Positions 55,260 to 63,931 of a stretch of 64,000 nt of DNA are shown here, in pieces. A model generated the notes under the pieces. That model saw nothing but the letters and a program-made list of their open reading frames with translations, did not search any database and had not been told where the DNA came from. The position numbers were made by a program, and so were the translations under genes. Positions within the stretch are counted from its first letter, which is position 1. Every line of letters starts with the position of its first letter. The stretch lies in NCBI RefSeq assembly GCF_902859935.1, contig NZ_CADIKI010000025.1:62001-126000 (forward strand), written 5' to 3'. The stretch comes from Paraburkholderia fynbosensis. GTDB taxonomy: Bacteria; Pseudomonadota; Gammaproteobacteria; Burkholderiales; Burkholderiaceae.

Positions 55260-56810
55260 TCAACCTACCGACAGTTGCAGATGCAGTTGCGAACGCGCCG
55301 GCGTGCCGCCGTCGATTGCTTCGCTCGCGGCGTCGCGATCCGATTGCGACGACGGTGCGAGACGCGCGGTTTCGATGCGGTCGAGATACTCGGTCGTCAC
55401 GTCGCCGGTCACGTAATTGCCGTCGAAGCACGATGCCTCGAACTCATGCAGCGCCGGGTTGATGTCGCGCACCGCCTGCTTCAGCGCATCCACGTCCTGG
55501 TACACGAGGTGGTCCGCGCCGATCATGCGCGCGACTTCATCGTCTGTGCGGCCGTGAGCGACGAGTTCACCGCGCGTCGGCATGTCGATGCCGTAGACGT
55601 TCGGGAATTTCACCGGCGGCGCCGCCGACGCGAAAATCACCTTGTTCGCGCCCGCATCGCGCGCCATCTGCACGATTTCGTGCGAGGTGGTGCCGCGCAC
55701 GATCGAATCGTCGACGATCAGCACGTTCTTGCCCTTGAACTCGATGCCCATCGCGTTCAGCTTCTGGCGCACTGACTTCTTGCGCACCGCCTGGCCCGGC
55801 ATGATGAAGGTACGGCCCACGTAACGGTTCTTGAAGAAGCCTTCACGGTACTCGACGCCCAGCTTCTTCGCGACCTGCATCGCGGCCGGCCGGGACGAAT
55901 CGGGAATCGGCATCACGACGTCGATCGCGACGTCGGGCAGTTCACGCTTGATCTTCTCGGCGAGATAATCGCCCATGCGCAGACGCACGTTGTAGACCGG
56001 CACGCCATCGAGCACCGAGTCCGGGCGCGCGAGATACACCAGTTCGAAAATGCAGGGATTCAGGCTCGGGGCCTTCGCGCATTGCTGCGAGTGCAGCTTG
56101 CCGTCGATGTCGATGAAGATCGCTTCGCCCGGTGCCACGTCGCGCACGAACTCGAAGCCAATGCCTTCGATAGCCACCGATTCCGACGCCAGCATCCACT
56201 CGACGCCTTCCGTCGTTTCCAGCTTGCCGAGGCACAGCGGACGGATGCCGAAGGGGTCGCGGAAGCCCAGCAGTCCGTAACCGGCGATCAGCGAGACGAT
56301 CGCATACGAACCCCGCACCCGGCGATGCACGCCCGACACGGCGTTGAATAGCGCGGCCGGATCGAGTTGCAGGCCGGAGCTAGCCAGCTGCAGTTCGTGC
56401 GCGAGCACGTTGAGCATGACTTCCGTGTCGGAATTGGTGTTGATATGGCGCCGATCGATGCGGAACATCTCATCTTTTAGTTGCTGCCAGTTGGTCAGGT
56501 TGCCGTTGTGCGCGAGGATGATGCCGAACGGCGCGTTCACGTAGAACGGCTGGGCTTCTTCTTCGCTCGACGCCGAACCGGCGGTCGGGTAACGGACCTG
56601 GCCGATGCCGGTGGTGCCGGGCAGGCTGCGCATGTTGCGCGTGCGGAACACGTCGCGCACCATGCCGTTGGCCTTGTGCATGTGGAAGTTGCTGCCGTCC
56701 GCTGTCGCGATGCCGGCGGCGTCCTGACCGCGATGCTGCAAGAGCAGCAGGCTGTCATAGATCAGCTGATTGACCGGAGAGTGGGAAACTACGCCTACGA
56801 TGCCGCACAT
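55260..56810 (-). CDS. purF: Amidophosphoribosyltransferase
   Basis: This 516-residue protein starts MCGIVGVVSHSPVNQLIYDS, giving the N-terminal nucleophile Cys2 of the glutaminase (Ntn) domain, with LLLQHRGQDAAGI. The C-terminal phosphoribosyltransferase domain has the PRPP loop VLIVDDSIVRGTTSHEIV near residue 370. It commits PRPP to purine synthesis by forming 5-phosphoribosylamine. It lies between cvpA and metZ, in the order common to many betaproteobacteria (folC - SPOR - cvpA - purF). The 175-bp gap upstream holds a hairpin and no gene. Confidence 0.97.
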   Translation of the reverse strand: MCGIVGVVSHSPVNQLIYDSLLLLQHRGQDAAGIATADGSNFHMHKANGMVRDVFRTRNMRSLPGTTGIGQVRYPTAGSASSEEEAQPFYVNAPFGIILAHNGNLTNWQQLKDEMFRIDRRHINTNSDTEVMLNVLAHELQLASSGLQLDPAALFNAVSGVHRRVRGSYAIVSLIAGYGLLGFRDPFGIRPLCLGKLETTEGVEWMLASESVAIEGIGFEFVRDVAPGEAIFIDIDGKLHSQQCAKAPSLNPCIFELVYLARPDSVLDGVPVYNVRLRMGDYLAEKIKRELPDVAIDVVMPIPDSSRPAAMQVAKKLGVEYREGFFKNRYVGRTFIMPGQAVRKKSVRQKLNAMGIEFKGKNVLIVDDSIVRGTTSHEIVQMARDAGANKVIFASAAPPVKFPNVYGIDMPTRGELVAHGRTDDEVARMIGADHLVYQDVDALKQAVRDINPALHEFEASCFDGNYVTGDVTTEYLDRIETARLAPSSQSDRDAASEAIDGGTPARSQLHLQLSVG

Positions 56811-56866
56811 GGCATGTCCTTCAAAGGTACGAAATTCGTCGTGGCGACCGGTGCCTGCGTTAGCGA

Positions 56867-56892
56867 GCCCCCAAGGGGACTTCCTTCGGGGC
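56867..56892. repeat. Hairpin with C and G tracts between cvpA and purF
   Basis: The stretch at 56867-56892 (GAGCCCCCAAGGGGACTTCC, then TTCGGGG) can form stems of CCCCAAGG with CCTT-C-GGGG, one base bulged. I recall similar sequences before genes in other Burkholderiales, so it may be a dispersed repeat; this is from memory only. Confidence 0.4.
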
Positions 56893-56985
56893 GTACGCGA
56901 TGTTTTGCGACGGTGCGCGCTGTTACGCTAGGGCAGCCGGTTTGCGCCGGAGTCCTGCCGGTTCCTCTAACCGCTTGCCTGATCG

Positions 56986-57480
56986 TCAAACACGGACGTA
57001 GGCGGCAAGCGTCTCGGGAAGCAGCGGTTTCATTACGTGCACGCCCTCGACCGCATAAGGCCGCAGCAGGGCGTTGCGCCAGAATTCCTGTTGGGGTAGC
57101 TCGGTCAAGCCTGCAAGGGCGACCAGAACCAGCACCAGAATGACCCCGCGTACGAGGCCGAACATCAAACCGAGCGAGCGGTCCACGCCGCCCAGGCCCG
57201 TAGCCTGCACGATGCGGCTCAGCAGCGCGCTCACCACGCTCGTCACGAGCACCACCCCGATCACCACCAGCGCGAACGCCAGTAGCCACTGGGTCAATGC
57301 GCCGCCGGGCCAATGCGACGGGATATACGGCACCACGTAACCGACAAACTCGCAGGCAATGAAGAACGCCGCGATCCAGCCGATCAGCCCGAATATCTCC
57401 GACAAGAAACCGCGCCACGTGCCGCGCAACGCCGACAAACCGATCACCGCCATTACAGCGTAGTCGAAGGCAGTGAACAT
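56986..57480 (-). CDS. cvpA: CvpA-family membrane protein
   Basis: This 164-residue protein has four membrane segments (FDYAVMAVIGLSALRGTWRG, then IFGLIGWIAAFFIACEF, LLAFALVVIGVVLVTSVVSA, and LVRGVILVLVLVALAGLTEL). That is the CvpA pattern, including GGVDRSLGLMFGLVRG. The family is named for colicin V production in E. coli, where it lies next to purF as here; its biochemical function is not settled. It lies eight bases after the SPOR gene, on the same strand, so the two are co-transcribed. Confidence 0.93.
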   Translation of the reverse strand: MFTAFDYAVMAVIGLSALRGTWRGFLSEIFGLIGWIAAFFIACEFVGYVVPYIPSHWPGGALTQWLLAFALVVIGVVLVTSVVSALLSRIVQATGLGGVDRSLGLMFGLVRGVILVLVLVALAGLTELPQQEFWRNALLRPYAVEGVHVMKPLLPETLAAYVRV

Positions 57481-57487
57481 CGCTCGC

Positions 57488-58390
57488 TTACTGCGCTGCG
57501 CCGTTGTTCGCGCCCGACGTCAGGCCGACCTCGCGAACTTTCGCAATTGCGGCGGATGCTGCCGCCCGATCGGCGAACGGGCCAGCGCGCAGCAGCGTCA
57601 GCGTCGTGCCGTCTGCCTGCTTGCGATGTTCGGTATATGCGGGCACGCCAGCCGCTTTCAACTTGGTTACCCAGTTGCGCGCGTTGGCATCGTTCGCGAA
57701 CGCGCCGAGCTGAACCGCGAAACGGCTGCCAGCCGGCGATGCCGGCGTGCCCGAATTCGCGTCCGCACTGGCGGCGGCGTTGTTTATCTCGTCATCGCTG
57801 GGGGCTGCGGCGCGCGGAGCGGGCGTGCGGACCGCCGGCTTGGCCGGCGCCGCGGGCGCAGCCGGGGCCGTATTCGCGGCGACGGCCGGTGCGGTCGCCT
57901 GCGGTTTTGCCGTCGGCGTAGCGTTGGCGTTGGCGGTTGCGTTCGGCTTGGTCGCGCCGGGCTGCTCCGTCTTCGCGGTAGGCGCCGGCGCGAGGCTGGA
58001 AGCGGCAAGAGTCGGCTCAGTAGCGGTCGGGTTGTCCGGTGCGACGCCGGCCTGGGTGTCTTCGGGGCTCTTATGAGCGACCCTCGGCGCGGGACGGTTC
58101 GGAATGTCGATGGAAATGTCGTCGGTAACGGGCTTGGGATGCGAGTCCAGCACCATGGGCAGGATGATCACCGCCGCCACGACCAGCGCGATCGCCCCGA
58201 CCAGCCGGCGCCGCGCCCGCTGCTTTTCCGGCAACGTAGGGTCGAGCAGCATCGCGTCGGCGTCGACAGTGCGCTCCGTGCGGCGGGTTCGCCGCTCCAC
58301 ACGCTCGCCGCGGGCAGCCCGGGTGGAACTGGTGTTTGCGCCGCGCCGGGTGGGCGCGTCGTCTTTCTTGCCGAACGAGAAAATTCCCAT
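57488..58390 (-). CDS. SPOR-domain membrane protein
   Basis: This 300-residue protein has a short basic cytoplasmic part (MGIFSFGKKDDAPTRRGA), one membrane helix at about 63-83 (VGAIALVVAAVIILPMVLDS), a long Ala/Pro/Thr-rich periplasmic linker, and a C-terminal SPOR domain from about 220 (RFAVQLGAFANDANARNWVT, then LTLLRAGPFADRAAASAAIA). SPOR domains bind denuded septal peptidoglycan; the layout matches DedD-type cell-division proteins. It is 29 bp after folC and 7 bp before cvpA, in a conserved gene order. Confidence 0.9.
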   Translation of the reverse strand: MGIFSFGKKDDAPTRRGANTSSTRAARGERVERRTRRTERTVDADAMLLDPTLPEKQRARRRLVGAIALVVAAVIILPMVLDSHPKPVTDDISIDIPNRPAPRVAHKSPEDTQAGVAPDNPTATEPTLAASSLAPAPTAKTEQPGATKPNATANANATPTAKPQATAPAVAANTAPAAPAAPAKPAVRTPAPRAAAPSDDEINNAAASADANSGTPASPAGSRFAVQLGAFANDANARNWVTKLKAAGVPAYTEHRKQADGTTLTLLRAGPFADRAAASAAIAKVREVGLTSGANNGAAQ

Positions 58391-58419
58391 GAATCGCTTG
58401 GTTCGAGCCTGGCGCCCGT

Positions 58420-59730
58420 TCAGTGTTGCTGCGATTTGCGGTACGCCATGACGCCGGCTACCGTATAGAAGCTGCCGAAAACCACGATTCTATCATTCTC
58501 TGACGCTCGTTTTAGCGCGTCTTGGAAAGCCTCGGCGGGCGACGCGTAGCGCGTCACGCTGCTGTCGGCGCCCGCGCCCGCACCCTGCTCGCGCAAGGCC
58601 GTTTCGAGATCTTCCGCCGACGCCGCCCGCGGGGTCGGCAGATCGGTCACGCACCAATGGTCGACCTCGCCTTTCAGGTGACTCAGGATGCCGGCAATGT
58701 CCTTGTCGCGCATCGCGCCGAACACCGCGTAGGTGTACGGAAAAAAGCCCATGTTGCCGAGGTTTTGCGCCAGCACGGCGGCTGCATGCGGATTGTGACC
58801 GACGTCCAGCACGATGGCCGGTTTGCCGGGCAGCACCTGGAAACGTCCCGGCAGTTCCACGTTGGCAAGACCGAGCCGGATGTCCTGCGCCGACACCGGC
58901 AGACGGTCGCGTAGCGCTTCGAGAGCAGCCAGCGCCGCCGACGTGTTGATCAGCTGGTTCGCCCCGCGCAGCGCCGGATAGGCGAGCGCCGAACGCCGCA
59001 TGCTCGGGCCGACATAGCTCCACTGCTGGCGCTCGCTGCCCGCCTGGCCTTCGTAGCGGAAATCGCGGCCGAAGAGCCACAGTTCGGCGCCAATCTTCTC
59101 AGCGTGATCGATCAGCGATTGCGGCGGTACCGGGTCCGCGCAGATTGCCGGCTTGCCTGAGCGGAAAATGCCGGCCTTTTCAAGCGCGATCTTCTCGCGC
59201 GTGTCGCCGAGATAATCCGTGTGATCGATATCGATGCTCGTGATGATCGCGCAGTCTGTATCGAGGATATTGACCGCGTCGAGGCGGCCGCCCAGACCAA
59301 CTTCGAAAATCACCGCGTCCAGCCCGCGCGAAGCGAACAGGCTCATGATGGCAAGCGTCGTAAATTCGAAGTACGTCAGAGAGACCGGCTCGGCGAGGCT
59401 CATACGCGCGGCTTCGACGGCTTCGAAGTGCGGGAGCAATTCCACGTCGCTAGCCATTGCGCCGTTCACCCTCGCCCGCTCGTTGAACGACAGCAGGTGC
59501 GGCGACGTGTGGCACCCCACCGTGAAACCGGCGCGCAGCAGAATGGATTCGAGGATCGCGCACGTCGACCCCTTGCCGTTCGTGCCACCGACCGTAATGA
59601 CTGGACAGGCAAACGATAGCTGCATCGCGTCGCGTACCTGGGAGATGCGGCCCAAACCCATGTCGATGCCGACCGGATGCGCGGATTCAAGGTGCGTGAG
59701 CCACGCGTCGAGGGTGGGGAATGTGGTCAT
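58420..59730 (-). CDS. folC: Dihydrofolate/folylpolyglutamate synthase
   Basis: This 436-residue Mur-ligase-type enzyme has the P-loop VGGTNGKGSTCAILESIL near residue 45, SPHLLSFNERARVNG, EVGLGGRLDAVNILD and SIDIDHTDYLGDTREKIALE, the standard FolC blocks. The C-terminal domain has VLDVGHNPHAAAVLAQNLG. It adds glutamate to dihydropteroate and to reduced folates. It is the first gene of the folC - SPOR - cvpA run; upstream lies a 270-bp gap before accD that contains a plus-strand terminator-like hairpin. Confidence 0.96.
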   Translation of the reverse strand: MTTFPTLDAWLTHLESAHPVGIDMGLGRISQVRDAMQLSFACPVITVGGTNGKGSTCAILESILLRAGFTVGCHTSPHLLSFNERARVNGAMASDVELLPHFEAVEAARMSLAEPVSLTYFEFTTLAIMSLFASRGLDAVIFEVGLGGRLDAVNILDTDCAIITSIDIDHTDYLGDTREKIALEKAGIFRSGKPAICADPVPPQSLIDHAEKIGAELWLFGRDFRYEGQAGSERQQWSYVGPSMRRSALAYPALRGANQLINTSAALAALEALRDRLPVSAQDIRLGLANVELPGRFQVLPGKPAIVLDVGHNPHAAAVLAQNLGNMGFFPYTYAVFGAMRDKDIAGILSHLKGEVDHWCVTDLPTPRAASAEDLETALREQGAGAGADSSVTRYASPAEAFQDALKRASENDRIVVFGSFYTVAGVMAYRKSQQH

Positions 59731-59885
59731 CGAATGAATCTGTTAGGCAGTGATACGAATGGCGCGGGTTTGCGGCTGCGGCCGTCAAAGCGTAGCGTGC
59801 CGGGCGCTTTATGCGCAGAAAACCGGCTAGAACAACCACAGCAACCGTCGCTGCGCTGCGAGACCGTAATTATCCCGGAAATGAC

Positions 59886-59924
59886 AGCGCGCCGCTTGAT
59901 GACTCACGCGGCGCGCTATTTTTT
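59886..59924 (+). terminator. Terminator-like hairpin pointing against the surrounding genes
   Basis: AGCGCGCCGC (59886-59895) pairs perfectly with GCGGCGCGCT (59908-59917), followed on the plus strand by ATTTTTT. All nearby genes are on the minus strand, where no T-run follows the stem. It may end a small RNA or antisense transcript; the 59740-59885 stretch is the only room for one. Confidence 0.55.
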
Positions 59925-60003
59925 GACTGCTTTGTCAGCCGCGCACGGTGCGTTTCGCACAATAGCGCGGGCAGTCGGCCGTTCTACTTCGTGCGGCCTT
60001 TGC

Positions 60004-60876
60004 TTAAGCGACCGCGTCCGCCGGCTGGTGGCTCAACAGCGCCAACAATTGCGCGATCTCTTCGCGCAGCTTGCGGCGATCGACGATCATGTCGACCGCG
60101 CCCTTCGTCAGCAGGAACTCGGCGCGCTGAAAGCCTTCCGGCAGCTTCTCACGCACCGTTTGCTCAATCACGCGCGGGCCGGCAAAGCCGATCAGCGCCT
60201 TCGGCTCGGCAATCACGACGTCGCCGAGAAACGCAAAACTCGCCGACACGCCGCCCATGGTCGGGTCGGTCAGCACGGAGATGAACGGCAGCTTGGCTTC
60301 GGCGAGCTTGGTCAGCATGGCCGTGGTCTTGGCCATCTGCATCAGCGACAACAAGCTTTCCTGCATCCGCGCGCCGCCCGAAGCGGTGAAGCAGATGAAC
60401 GGCACTTTCTGTTCGAGCGCGTTCTGCGCGCCGCGCGCAAAGCGCTCGCCGACCACCGACCCCATCGAGCCGCCCATGAAGGAAAACTCGAAGCAGGCAA
60501 CCACCACCGGCAGCGTATGGATCGCGCCGCCCATGACGACCATTGCATCGGTTTCGTCGGTGTCGTCCATCGCCTCTTTCAGGCGCTCCGGGTACTTGCG
60601 GCTGTCCTTGAACTTCAGTGCATCGACCGGGACGATTTCCTGGCCGATTTCGTAGCGGCCTTCAGCATCGAGCAGACCGTCGAGCCGCTCACGCGCGCCA
60701 ATGCGCATGTGATGGTCGCACTTCGGGCAAACGTGCAGATTGGCCTCGACGTCGTTGCGGTACAGCACGGCTTCGCACGATGGGCACTTGATCCACAGGC
60801 CTTCCGGAATGCCCTTGCGGTTCTTCGGGTCGGTTTGCTTGATTTTCGGCGGCAGCAGCTTATCGAGCCAGCTCAT
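60004..60876 (-). CDS. accD: Acetyl-CoA carboxylase, carboxyltransferase beta subunit
   Basis: This 290-residue protein starts MSWLDKLLPPKIKQTDPKNR and has a C4 zinc ribbon (IKCPSCEAVLYRNDVEANLH, with VCPKCDHH following). The carboxyltransferase fold has GGSMGSVVGERFARGAQNAL, FTASGGARMQESLLSLMQMA and PTMGGVSASFAFLGDVVIAE. With AccA it transfers carboxyl from biotin to acetyl-CoA, starting fatty-acid synthesis. It follows trpA by 77 bp on the same strand, a common linkage of accD with trp genes in proteobacteria. Confidence 0.97.
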   Translation of the reverse strand: MSWLDKLLPPKIKQTDPKNRKGIPEGLWIKCPSCEAVLYRNDVEANLHVCPKCDHHMRIGARERLDGLLDAEGRYEIGQEIVPVDALKFKDSRKYPERLKEAMDDTDETDAMVVMGGAIHTLPVVVACFEFSFMGGSMGSVVGERFARGAQNALEQKVPFICFTASGGARMQESLLSLMQMAKTTAMLTKLAEAKLPFISVLTDPTMGGVSASFAFLGDVVIAEPKALIGFAGPRVIEQTVREKLPEGFQRAEFLLTKGAVDMIVDRRKLREEIAQLLALLSHQPADAVA

Positions 60877-60953
60877 ATTGAATCCTTCTGGGTCAGCGGT
60901 TGCGCAAACGGCGGGACGAACCCGCCGCTCACACTACGCGACAAAAATAACTG

Positions 60954-61766
60954 TTATCGGGCGGTCGCGACGCTATCGAGCGCCTCGCGCACTTCAGCGA
61001 TGAAACGCGTGAGCGTTTCGGCAGCGGTGTCGGGTGCTGCCTGTTCGAGCAATTGGACGATACGGCTGCCGATCACCACGGCATCGGACACCTCGGCCAC
61101 CGAGCGCGCCGTTTGCGCGTCACGGATACCGAAGCCGACGCCCACCGGCAGGGGCACGCGCGACTTGATGGCCGGGATTTTACTCGCGATGCTGGAAACG
61201 TCCAGATTTGCTGCTCCGGTCACCCCTTTCAGCGACACATAGTAGACGTAGCCGCTCGCAATCTTGCCGACTTCTGCAATGCGCTCGTCCGTTGAGGTCG
61301 GCGCCAGCAGGAAGATCGGATCGATCCCGGCAGATCGCATCTGTCCGGCGAAGTTAGCACACTCTTCGGGCGGATAGTCGACAACCAGCACCCCGTCGAC
61401 ACCGGCTTCGTTTGCTGCCTTGGCGAAGGCTTCCGTGCCCATGCGCTCGATCGGGTTGGCGTAGCCCATCAGCACCACCGGCGTTTTGTCATCCGTTTCG
61501 CGGAAGCGCTTGACGTCGGCAAGCACGCGGCGCAGCGACACGCCATGCGCCAATGCACGCTCGGACGACTGCTGGATCACCGGGCCGTCGGCCATCGGAT
61601 CGGAAAACGGCACACCGAGTTCGATCACATCGGCGCCGCCGGCGGCGAGCGCGTGCATAAATTCGACCGTCCGCTTCGGGTCGGGATCGCCGGCCGTCAT
61701 GAACGGAATCAGGCCTTTCTTACCTTGGGCGGACAGCGCGGCAAAGGTGTTCTTGATACGGGACAT
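60954..61766 (-). CDS. trpA: Tryptophan synthase alpha subunit
   Basis: This 270-residue TIM-barrel protein starts MSRIKNTFAALSAQGKKGLI. It has the catalytic Glu in DVIELGVPFSDPMADGPVIQ and the Asp in GVLVVDYPPEE. The phosphate-binding GFGIRDAQTA and VVIGSRIVQLLEQ complete the set. It cleaves indole-3-glycerol phosphate, handing indole to TrpB. It is separated from trpB by the methyltransferase gene, 45 bp downstream of it, and is followed by accD. Confidence 0.97.
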   Translation of the reverse strand: MSRIKNTFAALSAQGKKGLIPFMTAGDPDPKRTVEFMHALAAGGADVIELGVPFSDPMADGPVIQQSSERALAHGVSLRRVLADVKRFRETDDKTPVVLMGYANPIERMGTEAFAKAANEAGVDGVLVVDYPPEECANFAGQMRSAGIDPIFLLAPTSTDERIAEVGKIASGYVYYVSLKGVTGAANLDVSSIASKIPAIKSRVPLPVGVGFGIRDAQTARSVAEVSDAVVIGSRIVQLLEQAAPDTAAETLTRFIAEVREALDSVATAR

Positions 61767-61811
61767 GGAAATATTCTCGGATTGGGCTACTGCGCGCGCA
61801 TCGCGCGCGGC

Positions 61812-62726
61812 TCATTGAACTTCGGTCTGCCGCTGCGTTCTGGCTTTGGCCTTGGCCTGGCGAGACACGGGCGGCGAGGCGGCGGCGCTCACGCGCTCGC
61901 GCGCTATCGCGCAGTAACTTTCATTGATCTCATAGCCGACGAATTCGCGCTGCTGACGGGTGCAAGCGACTGCGGTGGTGCCGCTGCCCATGAACGGGTC
62001 GAGCACACGGCCGCCCTTAGGACAACTGGCCAGCACCATCCGCTCGACAATTTCCAGCGGTTTCTGGGTCGGGTGCGCGACGCGTTCGGCGTGCTGCCGA
62101 TGCAGACGCGATACCGACCAGACATCCTTTGGGTTATAGCCAAGCTCCAACCACTTACTGCCCTCGAACAACTTACGCGAACGCGCCTTCTTCGTGACTG
62201 CATCGTACGGGATGCGGACGGGGTCGAGATCGAAGAAATAATCCTTCGATACCGCGAAAAAACCGATGTTGTCATGTACCGACGTAAACCTGCGCACAGT
62301 ACCGCCCATGCTCGGTACACGCCGGTCCCAGATGATTTCGTTGATCATCGTGAGTTTGGTCTTCAGAAAGCTGAAGATTTCCGGCGAATACTGCCATGTA
62401 CAGAATATGTACAGCGAACCCGAGGGCTTGAGCTTGGGGATGGCGAGCTCGAGCCAGCCACGCGTCCAGGCGAGAAATTCCTCGCCCGTGCGCATGTCAG
62501 AGTCGTTGCCGTAATCCTTGCCCAGTCCATAAGGCGGATCGCATACGATCAGGTCGATCGACGCGTCAGGAATATTCGCCACATCGGTCAGAAAATCGCG
62601 ATTCAAGAGCTGAATGCCGGCGGGTACCTGCGCCAGAAGTGGTGCAGGCACCGCGACCGCCGATACTTCGGCGATCGGATCCACTGTTTCAATCGCCGGC
62701 TGCGGCTCATCGAACTCGTCGCGCAT
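61812..62726 (-). CDS. Orphan DNA methyltransferase (DPPY type) inside the trp operon
   Basis: This 304-residue protein has motif IV LIVCDPPYGLGKDYGNDSDM near residue 55, HPTQKPLEIVERMV near residue 215 and the AdoMet motif I LDPFMGSGTTAVACTRQQRE near residue 240. Motif IV before motif I is the beta-class order of N6-adenine or N4-cytosine methyltransferases (DPPY rather favours adenine). No restriction enzyme gene is adjacent, so it is probably an orphan regulator-type enzyme. From memory, a methyltransferase at the trp locus of B. cenocepacia has been tied to GTWWAC methylation; not checked here. The start at 62726 is 11 bp after trpB. A C-terminal basic tail (RQAKAKARTQRQTEVQ) may bind DNA. 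Confidence 0.88.
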   Translation of the reverse strand: MRDEFDEPQPAIETVDPIAEVSAVAVPAPLLAQVPAGIQLLNRDFLTDVANIPDASIDLIVCDPPYGLGKDYGNDSDMRTGEEFLAWTRGWLELAIPKLKPSGSLYIFCTWQYSPEIFSFLKTKLTMINEIIWDRRVPSMGGTVRRFTSVHDNIGFFAVSKDYFFDLDPVRIPYDAVTKKARSRKLFEGSKWLELGYNPKDVWSVSRLHRQHAERVAHPTQKPLEIVERMVLASCPKGGRVLDPFMGSGTTAVACTRQQREFVGYEINESYCAIARERVSAAASPPVSRQAKAKARTQRQTEVQ

Positions 62727-62737
62727 CGTCACGGCGC

Positions 62738-63931
62738 TCAGAACTGAATGCCCGATCGCTCGGCGACCGTGTGCATGTCCTTGTCGCCGCGCCCCGACAG
62801 GTTGACCAGGAGGATCTTGTCCTTCGGCAGAGTCGGCGCGAGCTTGGCGGCATACGCCAGCGCGTGGCTGGATTCCAGCGCTGGAATAATGCCTTCGATG
62901 CGGCAGCAATCGTGGAATGCCTTGAGCGCCTCTTCGTCGGTGATGCCAACATATTGCGCGCGATTGCTGTCTTTGAGCCACGCATGCTCGGGACCGACGC
63001 CCGGATAGTCCAAGCCCGCCGACACCGAATGCGTCTCGATAATCTGGCCGTTTTCGTCCTGAAGCAGGTAGGTGCGGTTGCCGTGCAGAACGCCCGGGCT
63101 ACCGCCGATCAGCGACGCGGCGTGACGCCCAGTGTCGAGGCCGTCTCCGGCGGCTTCGACACCGATCAATTGCACCGAAGCATCTTCGATATACGCGTAA
63201 AAAATGCCCATGGCGTTCGAACCGCCGCCAACGCACGCAATTACGGCATCCGGCTGCCGACCGGTTAGCTCCGGCATCTGCACCTTGCATTCATCGCCGA
63301 TGACCCGCTGGAAGTCGCGCACCATCATCGGATATGGATGCGGCCCGGCCACGGTGCCGATAATGTAGAACGTACTTTCGACGTTCGTCACCCAATCGCG
63401 CATGGCTTCGTTCAATGCGTCTTTCAGCGTGCGCGAGCCCGATTCGACCGGCACCACGCTCGCGCCGAGCAGCTTCATGCGATAGACGTTGGCCGCCTGA
63501 CGGCGCACGTCTTCGGCGCCCATGTAGACGACACATTCCATGCCGAAGCGCGCCGCGATGGTTGCGGTGGCCACGCCGTGCTGGCCGGCACCCGTTTCCG
63601 CGATCACGCGTGGTTTGCCCATTCGCTTGGCCAGCAACGCTTGGCCGATCACGTTGTTGATCTTATGCGCACCGGTGTGATTCAGATCTTCGCGCTTGAG
63701 GAAGACCTGCGCGCCGCCGAGCAGTTCGCTCCAGCGCTGAGCGTGATAAATCGGCGACGGTCGGCCGACGAAGTGTTTCAATTCGCGCTCGTATTCGGCG
63801 ACGAAGTCGGGATCTTTCTGGAATTTCTCGTACGCTTCACGCAGCTCATCGAGTGCGTGGACCAGCGTTTCGGCGACGAACACACCGCCAAATTGGCCGA
63901 AATGGCCTCTTTCGTCAGGCAAGTTATACAT
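62738..63931 (-). CDS. trpB: Tryptophan synthase beta subunit
   Basis: This 397-residue PLP enzyme has the lysine that binds PLP in DLNHTGAHKINNVIGQALLA, then ETGAGQHGVATATIAARFGM, CVGGGSNAMGIFYAYI (phosphate loop) and the substrate motif VSAGLDYPGVGPEHAWL. It joins indole and serine to give tryptophan. The ATG at 63931 is chosen over a GTG three codons upstream because AGAAGAG lies eight bases before it. It is the first complete gene of the trpB - methyltransferase - trpA group; the last 69 bp of the window precede it and hold no visible gene. Confidence 0.97.
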   Translation of the reverse strand: MYNLPDERGHFGQFGGVFVAETLVHALDELREAYEKFQKDPDFVAEYERELKHFVGRPSPIYHAQRWSELLGGAQVFLKREDLNHTGAHKINNVIGQALLAKRMGKPRVIAETGAGQHGVATATIAARFGMECVVYMGAEDVRRQAANVYRMKLLGASVVPVESGSRTLKDALNEAMRDWVTNVESTFYIIGTVAGPHPYPMMVRDFQRVIGDECKVQMPELTGRQPDAVIACVGGGSNAMGIFYAYIEDASVQLIGVEAAGDGLDTGRHAASLIGGSPGVLHGNRTYLLQDENGQIIETHSVSAGLDYPGVGPEHAWLKDSNRAQYVGITDEEALKAFHDCCRIEGIIPALESSHALAYAAKLAPTLPKDKILLVNLSGRGDKDMHTVAERSGIQF

